From contig QNUZ01000106.1 in NCBI GenBank assembly GCA_004347865.1, positions 1 through 8,200 on the forward strand: a stretch of DNA of 8,200 bases, read 5' to 3'. This document shows, in pieces, positions 1 to 5,890 of this stretch. How positions within the stretch are numbered: the stretch's first letter is position 1; each line of letters opens with the position of its first letter. The DNA is from Archaeoglobi archaeon. Its GTDB lineage: Archaea; Halobacteriota; Archaeoglobi; Archaeoglobales; Archaeoglobaceae. The position numbers and the translations under genes are program-made. A model generated the notes under the pieces. That model saw nothing but the letters and a program-made list of their open reading frames with translations. It was not told the DNA's origin and ran no database searches.

Positions 1-39
1 TACGAGAGCACCATTAACATAAACTCTGCACTTCCTCAT
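1..39 (-). CDS. rpoB1: DNA-directed RNA polymerase subunit B' (rpoB1), first 13 codons only
   Basis: Partial gene: the ATG is at 39 on the minus strand and the reading frame runs off the left edge, giving MRKCRVYVNGALV. This resembles the start of archaeal B' (a short strand with a V-x-V-N-G core). Its position, one base after the B'' stop codon, is where rpoB1 lies in euryarchaea that split the B subunit. B' carries the catalytic-side half of the second-largest polymerase subunit; none of that can be seen here. A GAGGGG stretch inside the end of rpoB2 could serve as ribosome binding site. The call depends more on gene order than on the 13 residues. Confidence 0.85.
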   Translation of the reverse strand, partial: MRKCRVYVNGALV

Positions 40-40
40 C

Positions 41-1582
41 CTAACCCCTCAACATTTCAACTCCCAATTTAGGCAAAAGACTCAAAACTTCCTTCTCATC
101 TACCCCTACGCTCACCTCAGCATACTGAGCAAAATTCTTCACAAGACCGCAGTTCGGCCCTTCTGGAGTTTCCGAGGGGCAAATTCTACCCCAATGCGTT
201 GCATGAAGGTCGCGAGCCTCAAAGTGGGGCTGTGATCGTGAGAGTGGAGAAACAACCCTGCGCAGATGAGATATGAGTGAGATATAGTTGTGCCGATCGA
301 TTAACTGGGAAATTCCAGTTCTTCCTCCCACCCAATTGCCAGTTGCCATCGGGTGCATGATTCTATCTGTAAGAACGTCACTTCTGACTGCTGTGGACAT
401 TTTCATGCTCCTGCCGCGCTGTTTCGCCCTATCAAGCTGATATTTGACGTCTTTTATAAGTCTAAGGAAGGCAACCCTGAATACCTCCTCCATCAGATCA
501 CCAGCAAGCCTTAGTCTCTTGTTCCCGTAGTGATCTTTATCATCCTCTCTCCTGAGACCTAGATGGAGTTCAAAAATTTGTTCAGCCATTCTTGCTAGGA
601 AGAAAGCCTTAGCTTTTCTGGCCTCTTTATCTATACCCAAGTGCGGAAGGAAGTACTGATCGAGTACCTGCTCCGCCCTTTGCATTCTATACTCCCTGCT
701 CTGTCCAGGAGCAACTCTTTTTCCCAGATACTCGATAGCATCATCTCGAGTTTCTACGGTTGAAGCTTCGCTATCTTCGAGATTCTGGAGCATGTATCTC
801 ATGATATTCGGATTCGTACTGACCATTTCTACTATTTCTTGATCACTTTCAACCCCCAAGGCTCTCATCAGGATTACAAACCTTACCGGCTTGGGCAGTT
901 GGGGAAATGTTACCTCGAGAATGTTATTCTTACTCCTCTCGACAACTATCAGCGCCCTGTAACCAGCTCTCTGGCTAAAACACTTTGCAACTTCAACCAT
1001 CTCGCCGTATTTTTCCTCCCTTTCCAATAGAACTTTGTTTGGGGCTAGATCTTCAAGGGTGACAATCGCTCTCTCGGTTCCGTTTATTATAAAGTATCCT
1101 CCCGGGTCAAGTGGGTCTTCTCCAGCCAAAAATAGCTTCTCCTCGTAGCTCAAAGATTCCACATTCTTTTTCAATACTGTCTCAAGCACTGAATCAATCC
1201 TCTCAGGGCTGAGATTGCATATCTTCGATTTCAACATTACCGGAAGCATCCCTATCTCAACCCACTCGGTCTCAAGAGTTTTTCCACCGTCGTGAACAGT
1301 TGCCTCCAGTAAAATTGGAGCGGCGTAATTTAAATTCCTAAGACGGGCATGGCTTGGGAGCAAAGGTACCTTCAATCCTTCAGCTTCCTTCATAATCGGG
1401 GTTTCCACCTTTATCTTACCAAGTTCTATATATGTATCCTTGGCTTCAAGCTCGATTATTTTCTGCTCATCTATCACCTTCTGCAACCCCTCGTCAATGA
1501 AACGGTTAAAGGAATCGATCTGATGCTTCACTAACCTTTCCGGCGTAAAATATGCCCTTGCAAGAGCACGAGTATTTAGCAT
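41..1582 (-). CDS. rpoB2: DNA-directed RNA polymerase subunit B'' (rpoB2)
   Basis: A 513-residue protein, the N-terminal half of the archaeal equivalent of bacterial beta and eukaryotic Rpb2, forming the lobe and protrusion side of the polymerase. Directly visible family motifs are GGYFIINGTERAIV (161-174), the DHYGNKRLRLAGDLM segment (350-364), TGNWVGGRTGISQLIDRHNY (414-433) and CPSETPEGPNCGLV (468-481), which precedes the natural split with B'. Length fits euryarchaeal B'' (about 490-520 residues). The ATG at 1582 is preceded by a strong GGTGAT, complementary to the archaeal 16S 3' end. The gene lies 22 bp after rpoH and 1 bp before rpoB1, so all three are surely one operon. There is no sign of decay. 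Confidence 0.98.
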   Translation of the reverse strand: MLNTRALARAYFTPERLVKHQIDSFNRFIDEGLQKVIDEQKIIELEAKDTYIELGKIKVETPIMKEAEGLKVPLLPSHARLRNLNYAAPILLEATVHDGGKTLETEWVEIGMLPVMLKSKICNLSPERIDSVLETVLKKNVESLSYEEKLFLAGEDPLDPGGYFIINGTERAIVTLEDLAPNKVLLEREEKYGEMVEVAKCFSQRAGYRALIVVERSKNNILEVTFPQLPKPVRFVILMRALGVESDQEIVEMVSTNPNIMRYMLQNLEDSEASTVETRDDAIEYLGKRVAPGQSREYRMQRAEQVLDQYFLPHLGIDKEARKAKAFFLARMAEQIFELHLGLRREDDKDHYGNKRLRLAGDLMEEVFRVAFLRLIKDVKYQLDRAKQRGRSMKMSTAVRSDVLTDRIMHPMATGNWVGGRTGISQLIDRHNYISLISHLRRVVSPLSRSQPHFEARDLHATHWGRICPSETPEGPNCGLVKNFAQYAEVSVGVDEKEVLSLLPKLGVEMLRG

Positions 1583-1585
1583 AGC

Positions 1586-1593
1586 ATCACCTT
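1586..1593 (-). promoter_or_regulatory. Ribosome binding site of rpoB2
   Basis: On the minus strand the bases read AAGGTGAT, a near-perfect Shine-Dalgarno complement, ending three bases before the rpoB2 ATG. It lies within the 22 bp between rpoH and rpoB2 and fixes the B'' start as MLNTRA. A second GGTGAT occurs a few bases further upstream, nearer the rpoH stop. Confidence 0.7.
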
Positions 1594-1604
1594 CCCCATC
1601 ACCC

Positions 1605-1838
1605 TTACTCTATCACCAATCTATAAAATACGCTGACATTTGCTGTGGGACTCTTTCTGGTTATCTTCACTATATCGCCAGGCTTGGCGCCTATCTCCTT
1701 TACGATTGGGTCGGTGGACTTTATCTTTGGTAACTGCTCTTTACTCACTCCAAGTAACCTGAGCAATTCCTCAGCCTCGCTCTCCTTCAAAATTTCGTGC
1801 TTCGGTACGAGCACGTGATCCTGCAAACTCACTTTCAT
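1605..1838 (-). CDS. rpoH: DNA-directed RNA polymerase subunit H (RpoH/Rpb5-like)
   Basis: A 77-residue protein matching archaeal RpoH, the homologue of the C-terminal domain of eukaryotic Rpb5, which sits at the jaw of the polymerase. Recognisable features are DHVLVPKHEIL (7-17), the LLGVSKEQLPKI segment, and the tail with GAKPGDIVKITRKSPTA followed by FYRLVIE at the end. Length is that of the family. It is the first protein gene of the polymerase operon, starting 21 bp after the tRNA-Lys 3' end. A purine-rich AGGGGAT lies shortly before its ATG as a plausible ribosome binding site. I see no convincing TATA box of its own, so it probably depends on the promoter upstream of the tRNA. Confidence 0.97.
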   Translation of the reverse strand: MKVSLQDHVLVPKHEILKESEAEELLRLLGVSKEQLPKIKSTDPIVKEIGAKPGDIVKITRKSPTANVSVFYRLVIE

Positions 1839-1859
1839 ACTATCCCCTAATTCCTAATG

Positions 1860-1933
1860 CGGGCTCGACGGGATTTGAACCCGCGACCGACGGGTTAAAA
1901 GCCCGTCGCTCTACCTGGCTGAGCTACGAGCCC
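1860..1933 (-). tRNA. tRNA-Lys (anticodon UUU)
   Basis: The minus strand folds into a complete cloverleaf. It has a 7-bp acceptor stem (GGGCTCG with CGAGCCC), a D stem GCTC/GAGC, an anticodon stem ACGGG/CCCGT around loop CTTTTAA, and a T stem GCGGG/CCCGT (one G-U pair) around TTCAAAT. The anticodon TTT specifies lysine. The discriminator base is G, as expected for archaeal tRNA-Lys. CCA is not encoded (the next bases are CAT). No intron is present. It lies directly upstream of rpoH on the same strand, with its promoter about 25 bp before the 5' end. Confidence 0.97.
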
Positions 1934-1954
1934 TCGAACCTCATCTCGCTGAGG

Positions 1955-1970
1955 ATTTAAATCTTTTTCG
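1955..1970 (-). promoter_or_regulatory. TATA box and BRE for tRNA-Lys, probably also the rpo operon
   Basis: On the minus strand the run CGAAAAAGATTTAAAT combines a purine-rich BRE-like element (1963-1970) with a TATA box ATTTAAAT (1955-1962). The centre of the box lies about 25 bp upstream of the tRNA 5' end at 1933, the usual archaeal spacing, so transcription should begin at or next to the tRNA. The box is itself palindromic, but only the minus direction has the BRE and a correctly spaced gene. No better promoter is visible between the tRNA and rpoH. Confidence 0.7.
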
Positions 1971-1977
1971 TGATGAG

Positions 1978-1998
1978 GTGAACTACCGTTCTGGTCTA
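1978..1998 (-). mobile_element. Probable right end of an IS200/IS605-type element
   Basis: Downstream of the tnpB relic, the minus strand carries an imperfect hairpin, CTA(GA)CC then AGAAC then GGTAG, followed by TTCAC at 1978. From memory, GGTAGTTCAC after a short hairpin is the form of right ends of many archaeal IS605/IS1341-type elements, with TTCAC at the cleavage site. The boundary therefore lies at about 1978, some 8 bp from the BRE/TATA of tRNA-Lys. The two-base bulge suggests the hairpin has drifted. No matching left end was found. Confidence 0.5.
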
Positions 1999-2008
1999 GC
2001 ATTAACTT

Positions 2009-2249
2009 TCATCCTTTCCTTCCTCTTTTCATGGGAGGGCCTTCGGGGTGAACGGAAGAAGCCCCCACATCCATCTGTACCTGCGGAGCGGGTTCTTCAC
2101 GGCTATAACATCCTATCCTCTTCCAATCCGCATTCGGAGCATTTCATTCGCCTGTACCCATTCGGGTTTAGCCTTTCTCCACACCGGGCACAGGCTTGAA
2201 GTCCCTCAGCATCAGCGTATATAATCTTCAACTCAAGTTTTATAAAACT
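2009..2249 (-). pseudogene. tnpB (IS605 OrfB family) C-terminal relic, frameshifted twice
   Basis: The minus strand encodes the last 80 or so residues of a TnpB protein in three successive frames. Frame one gives the zinc ribbon: CARCG, about a dozen residues, YRRMKCSECG, then EEDR, with Cys codons at 2190-2192, 2181-2183, 2139-2141 and 2130-2132. A one-base loss near 2110-2114 moves the frame, which then reads DVIAVKNPLRRYR, the continuation expected after DR in the family. A second shift near 2077 gives MDVGASSVHPEGPPMKRG and a stop at 2009-2011, a typical ending for archaeal TnpB. The N-terminal wedge and most of the RuvC domain are absent; the frame has a TAA at 2250-2252. Intact TnpB is an RNA-guided DNA endonuclease of about 400 residues; this copy cannot encode one. 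Confidence 0.85.
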
Positions 2250-2343
2250 TTACGATAGAAAGAAGCAGTTTCTAACCCCCTAACCCCCGTTAAAACTGGA
2301 GAAAAAAATGAGCAGGTATTCAAAGAACCGGTGAACTGGAGAT
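2250..2343. other. Non-coding spacer, nothing recognised except a C-rich repeat
   Basis: Between the tnpB relic and the promoter of the Lon-like protease I see no gene. The only pattern is CTAACCCC followed by CTAACCCCC at 2272-2288 (G-rich on the minus strand). A tiny frame beginning with ATG at 2308 ends after eight codons and has no support. The stretch could hold further unrecognisable remnants of the insertion element. Confidence 0.5.
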
Positions 2344-2359
2344 CCAAAAAATTTATATC
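2344..2359 (+). promoter_or_regulatory. Promoter of the Lon-like protease gene (leaderless type)
   Basis: CCAAAAAA (BRE-like, 2344-2351) runs into TTTATATC (TATA box, 2352-2359). The box centre is about 25 bp before the ATG at 2380, so the transcript should start at or within a base or two of the start codon. There is no Shine-Dalgarno sequence before the ATG (ACTAGCAAC), which fits a leaderless message. Confidence 0.7.
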
Positions 2360-2379
2360 GTTTACCAAGTACTAGCAAC

Positions 2380-4152
2380 ATGCGATTGGCGCAGATTTTT
2401 ATTCTTATCTCCCTCCTGCTCCTAGTCTCCCCGATTTTTGCTTTTGACGTACAGAAAACAATCAAAGCGGTAGCTGTGACTAGCGGAGAGAACCCCGAGG
2501 GTGTAGTGATAAATATAACCGTTTCAATCAGCCCGGGAAGCGGTAGAGTCTTCGTCTCCACCACACCATTTACAGAGATCGACATGCAAGGAAGCGCCCA
2601 GCTCGCTGCACTAACCGCCTGCGACTTGCTCGGGATAGATTTCATGAAATACGACTTCTTCTATATCATCGAGGCAGATGCTCCCATAGTAGGGGGCCCT
2701 TCAGCCGGAGCGGTGATGACGATTGCAACGATAGCGGCACTGAAAAATTTGAGCCTCAATGAAAAAGTTTACATGAGCGGAATGATCTATCCCGACGGCT
2801 TCATAGGACCCGTTGGTGGTCTGAATTACAAACTCGAGGCCGTTGCAAAGAATGGTGGAAAAATCTTCCTAATACCTCACGGACAGAAAACCGTAACGGT
2901 GCAAGAAAAAGTTGTAAGGAAAGTTGGAATGATAAACATCGTCAGCACAAATTATAAGGAGTTAGATCTTGTAGATTACGGAAAGAGGCTTGGAGTTGAC
3001 GTTTACGAGGTAGCAACAATTAATGAGGCCATGAAATACTTCACCGGATATGAAATTCAGAAAAAAGAGACGAATTTCAGGATATCAGAATATTCCGGGA
3101 TACTGAAATCACTTGCAGACAGGATGAGAGAAAGCATCAAAGAGCTTGAGAACTACAAAACTGCAGATGTTCAGAACATTCTGAGTAAGGCCGAAAGTGA
3201 CTACAATACCGGGAACTATTACAGTGCAACCAGCAAGTTCTTCAATGCAAAGATTTTGATGAGGTACGAGCTGTACAAGAAAACGCTAGTTTCTGCTCAG
3301 CAGTTCGACGAAGAAGTCGAAAAGATAAAGAAGGAGATTGCAGAACTAAGAGACTACCTAAAAAATGAACCGATTGGGATAAACTCAATCCAGATAATCG
3401 CCGCAGCACAAGAAAGAGTTGCCGAAGCTGAAAAATCGCTAGATTCTGCGGTTAATTCAAAGAGCTACAGCGAAGCCTTACAAAACTTGGCCTATGCCAA
3501 AGAAAGACTTGAGAGTGCAAAGGTCTGGCTCTCAATCCTGCCCACGTTCAAAGAAGACTACCAGCTCAACGCAACCGAGATCAAGAAAAGAGCGGAGTTT
3601 TACATAAACCAAGCGAATTCAGTCATTGTCTATGCATCCTCTCTCAACGCATACTCCGATCTCCTTGAAAGTGCTTCCGATTCACTCGAAATTGCAAAAA
3701 TGCTCTACAGTGATGGGCAGTATGCGGGGTCGGTTTTCCTAGCCCTTGATGCCATAACTCAGGCAAGTCTGTCGATAGAGGCCAGTTATGGGGACGTATC
3801 GCTGAAGCTGAATGAAAGAAAAGAAAATGCAAAGATCGCCCTGTCTGAAGCGGAAGAAGTGAGCTATCCTGTCCTCCCGGCAGCTTATTTTGAGTTTGCG
3901 GAGACCGCAGAGAACGTTTATGTAAAGCTCATGTACTACTCACTTTCAGAGAGAATTGCTAAGTTCATCACAATTGTTGCCGAGGCTGGTGAGGAGAAAG
4001 AACTGACCCACGCGGAATTTTCAGAAGTCCAAAAAACTACGACACCTCACTCCGCCATAAGGGAGATTCTTAAAACTCCGGGATATGAGGGTATCCTTGC
4101 CATCGCCGCACTACTTTTTGTTTTCAGTAGTATACGAAGAAGATACAAATAA
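2380..4152 (+). CDS. Secreted, membrane-anchored Lon-like (S16) serine protease without ATPase domain
   Basis: A 590-residue protein. Residues 1-21 form a signal peptide (hydrophobic core FILISLLLLVS, likely cleavage after SPIFA). Residues 22 to about 220 are a Lon-type proteolytic domain: GGPSAGAVM places the catalytic Ser at 108 and GGLNYKLEAV places the Lys at 151. The spacing of 43 equals that of the Ser679/Lys722 dyad in E. coli Lon. There is no AAA+ module. About 240-540 is helical and charged, with three similar hairpin units (near 264-291, 342-376 and 426-459; each pairs a helix with a Y-x-x-A segment) that look TPR-like or coiled-coil. A single C-terminal membrane helix (about 569-584) is followed by RRRYK, giving an extracellular protease anchored with its tail inside. 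It resembles the archaeal family COG1750. Substrates are unknown. It starts at a leaderless-type promoter and its 3' end overlaps the convergent DUF92 gene. Confidence 0.88.
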   Translation: MRLAQIFILISLLLLVSPIFAFDVQKTIKAVAVTSGENPEGVVINITVSISPGSGRVFVSTTPFTEIDMQGSAQLAALTACDLLGIDFMKYDFFYIIEADAPIVGGPSAGAVMTIATIAALKNLSLNEKVYMSGMIYPDGFIGPVGGLNYKLEAVAKNGGKIFLIPHGQKTVTVQEKVVRKVGMINIVSTNYKELDLVDYGKRLGVDVYEVATINEAMKYFTGYEIQKKETNFRISEYSGILKSLADRMRESIKELENYKTADVQNILSKAESDYNTGNYYSATSKFFNAKILMRYELYKKTLVSAQQFDEEVEKIKKEIAELRDYLKNEPIGINSIQIIAAAQERVAEAEKSLDSAVNSKSYSEALQNLAYAKERLESAKVWLSILPTFKEDYQLNATEIKKRAEFYINQANSVIVYASSLNAYSDLLESASDSLEIAKMLYSDGQYAGSVFLALDAITQASLSIEASYGDVSLKLNERKENAKIALSEAEEVSYPVLPAAYFEFAETAENVYVKLMYYSLSERIAKFITIVAEAGEEKELTHAEFSEVQKTTTPHSAIREILKTPGYEGILAIAALLFVFSSIRRRYK

Positions 4153-5329
4153 TGCCCCCGAACAGAGTTGCCAGAAAGTTAACGGCGGAGTTGTTAAGAT
4201 ATCCCTTAATTTCAAGAGTTGCCCCCAATAAGCTGTCTATGTGAATTGCAATAAATGCAGAGACTGCAACAGTTGTAAGGTAATTCAGGGGTAGAATTCC
4301 CAAAGTAAAGGCTAAAAGCGAGGTTAGGGCGCACCCAAGAATTGCTGCAACTTCTCCAACCGCAGAAATACCCCCGTTTGTACCCGGCTTTACCCTCCTG
4401 AAATTTGTGATGAGATAAACTTTTTCAGCCGTTTTTCCCACTTCACTTGCCATCGTGTCTCCTAAAGCAGTTGCTACTGATGCTACGAAGGCAAATGCGA
4501 AGATCTCTTCCTTAGTCACCCCGTATTGCATGGCAAAAAAGAGCGGTGCCAAGCTGTTCCCAAATACATTTGAAAAACCCCTTGCACCGCCTGAAGGCTC
4601 TGCAATCCCTAAAGTTGCCTTAAGCGAGTATTTATACTTAGTTATTGCAGAACCGAGCAGATAGAAAAAAAGAAGGACCAAAAAAAAGTTAAGATTTGAG
4701 AAGAGTATTATTACTGTTCCCACGATCGTTGCACTCATCAGTCCGGTTTCGTCAGCAATACCGGCTTTCAGAGCCATTAGACTCAAAAGAAAGGAGATCA
4801 AAAAGGCAATTGCCAAGGACTCAATGGATGCCGTAGGAATGTAGATCTTGAAGATTGCAAAAACCGTTGCTAGTGCTATTAAAACCAAAACCCTCCTGTC
4901 CCTCTCGCTCTTAACGCTCTCCATCAATGCTGCAGAAAGACCTCCAGCAAGCGCGATAAAAAGTATATTCGGAAAGGGAATTTCAAGATTGTTTAAAAAG
5001 CTGTAAATCGAAAAGAAAATTGCCCCAGAAGCAGTGTAAATGCCGATATCCCAAATAGGACCCCTTCGTAGTTCGTGGAAAAAGGCTACAAAAATTGAGG
5101 CATAAATTATGGCCTTCTCCATGAAACAGGCGAGAGCTGATAAAAACGTTGCAATTAGGAGGAAACTGAAATATTCTCCGTTCTTTTGCCTCGAATAGAT
5201 CGCAGTCACCAAAAACATGAGCGAGAAAATCAATCTCGGGTCTGAGACTGGATATGGCATAATTCCAACGAGGGATATTAGCAACGCAATCGCCGCAGGA
5301 ACCATAGGAAAGGTTAAGTATTCTAACAT
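4124..5329 (-). CDS. DUF92 / TIGR00297 integral membrane protein (VTE6-like)
   Basis: A 401-residue, very hydrophobic protein with roughly ten membrane segments. The C-terminal half carries the DUF92 signature in order: GGARGFSNVFGN (247-258), ALGDTMASEVGK (288-299), VKPGTNGGIS (313-322), DSLLGATLE (365-373) and NNSAVNFLATLFGG (379-392). The plant member VTE6 acts as a phytyl-phosphate kinase in tocopherol synthesis, so a prenyl-phosphate kinase or related prenyl-phosphate role is possible here, but archaeal members have no established activity that I know of. The first 180 residues add membrane helices beyond the usual DUF92 length (about 220-260) and I do not recognise them. The ATG at 5329 lies 12 bp from a divergent cis-prenyltransferase-like gene. 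No Shine-Dalgarno is seen; a TATA-like GGTATAGCC lies 27 bp upstream, inside that neighbour. Confidence 0.88.
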   Translation of the reverse strand: MLEYLTFPMVPAAIALLISLVGIMPYPVSDPRLIFSLMFLVTAIYSRQKNGEYFSFLLIATFLSALACFMEKAIIYASIFVAFFHELRRGPIWDIGIYTASGAIFFSIYSFLNNLEIPFPNILFIALAGGLSAALMESVKSERDRRVLVLIALATVFAIFKIYIPTASIESLAIAFLISFLLSLMALKAGIADETGLMSATIVGTVIILFSNLNFFLVLLFFYLLGSAITKYKYSLKATLGIAEPSGGARGFSNVFGNSLAPLFFAMQYGVTKEEIFAFAFVASVATALGDTMASEVGKTAEKVYLITNFRRVKPGTNGGISAVGEVAAILGCALTSLLAFTLGILPLNYLTTVAVSAFIAIHIDSLLGATLEIKGYLNNSAVNFLATLFGGIICIFFVYY

Positions 5330-5360
5330 TTAAATTTTGATGTGCTTCTCTGGCTATACC
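5312..5360. promoter_or_regulatory. Overlapping divergent promoter region
   Basis: Two genes start back to back here: the minus-strand DUF92 gene at 5329 and the plus-strand cis-prenyltransferase-like gene at 5342. Candidate TATA boxes lie inside each other's coding sequence. These are TTAAGTA at 5314-5320 (plus, about 25 bp before the GTG) and, on the minus strand, GGTATAGCC at 5352-5360 (about 27 bp before the ATG). Between them is a palindrome ATTTAAAT (5328-5335) covering the DUF92 start codon. Both messages would be leaderless. Both boxes are weak, so the exact sites are uncertain. Confidence 0.4.
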
Positions 5361-5890
5361 AGCGCATGCTCGAAAGAAAGATCAAAATCGTACCTAAGCA
5401 CCTGATGATAATCTGCTCCGAATTGAACGATAACTTCAAGAATTTTCTGGAATGGTGCAGAAAGTTCGGAATTCGAGAGATAACCGTCTGCACAAACTCC
5501 TTCCAAGCCAATTTGGAGAACGTTAAGCTGAACTTCGTAGAAGATCGGGACGTTTATACTGTGGGTAACGGAGAGGTCACGATCAATGTTGTGAGAACTG
5601 AAGGGAGAAGTGAAATCGTTTTCGCGATAAAGGAGATAGCAAAAAGGGTTCTGGAGGGTACTCTGGATCCCGAAAATGTTGACGAGAGAGCTTTCGAGTC
5701 TGTGCTTAAAATTAAATCCCAGCCAGACATGATCATAAAAGCCGGCTCAGAGGTTCCCGATTTTCTGCTCTGGCAGAGCATCTACAGCGAGCTATACTTT
5801 ACGGATATAGACTGGAGAACCGTAAGGTATGTAGACTTCTTAAGAATTCTGAGAGAATATCAGAAAAGAGAGAGAAGATATGGCCGATAA
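5342..5890 (+). CDS. Degenerate cis-prenyltransferase (UppS family) subunit, probably non-catalytic
   Basis: A 182-residue relative of undecaprenyl/dehydrodolichyl diphosphate synthases, which usually have 230-280 residues. Homology is clear at the N-terminus (LYQRMLERKI then PKHLMIICSE), in GRSEIVFAIKEIA (88-100), PDMIIKAGSE (128-137), LLWQSIYSELYFTDIDW (142-158) and the tail LREYQKRERRYG. Key catalytic features are lost. The diphosphate-binding DGNRRW is replaced by SELNDN (26-31), the Arg of LLIRTGGE is Lys133, and the following Arg/Ser stretch is shortened by two residues. The region after the first motif is also shortened. This suggests the regulatory, NgBR/Nus1-like partner of a heteromeric enzyme; such heteromers are, as I recall, reported in Methanosarcina and Archaeoglobus. 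The GTG start is preferred over ATG at 5366 because LLWLYQRML aligns with the family N-terminus. The product would serve glycosyl-carrier polyprenol synthesis. It overlaps the next gene by 11 bp. Confidence 0.8.
   Translation: MLLWLYQRMLERKIKIVPKHLMIICSELNDNFKNFLEWCRKFGIREITVCTNSFQANLENVKLNFVEDRDVYTVGNGEVTINVVRTEGRSEIVFAIKEIAKRVLEGTLDPENVDERAFESVLKIKSQPDMIIKAGSEVPDFLLWQSIYSELYFTDIDWRTVRYVDFLRILREYQKRERRYGR

Noticed and set aside
1970..1976. GTGATGA on the plus strand as a C box of a C/D guide RNA
   Set aside because: No properly spaced D box, D' or C' element follows; the sequence is the complement of the BRE region before tRNA-Lys and the insertion boundary.
1978..2199. Plus-strand open frame of 73 codons with a hydrophobic start, between the tRNA and the protease gene
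   Set aside because: It lies antisense to the tnpB relic, whose zinc ribbon and typical ending are unmistakable on the other strand; it has no promoter or ribosome binding site of note and resembles nothing.
2327..2340. Second AGTTCAC on the minus strand as a further insertion-sequence end
   Set aside because: Only seven bases match the presumed right end, there is no hairpin before it, and it does not have the orientation or context expected of a left end.
2280..2645. Minus-strand open frame of 121 codons across the protease start
   Set aside because: It is antisense to the signal peptide and Lon domain and shows no coding features of its own.
5366..5890. ATG at 5366 as the start of the cis-prenyltransferase-like gene
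   Set aside because: The residues before it (LLWLYQR) align with the helical N-terminus of archaeal UppS proteins, so the GTG at 5342 is preferred.
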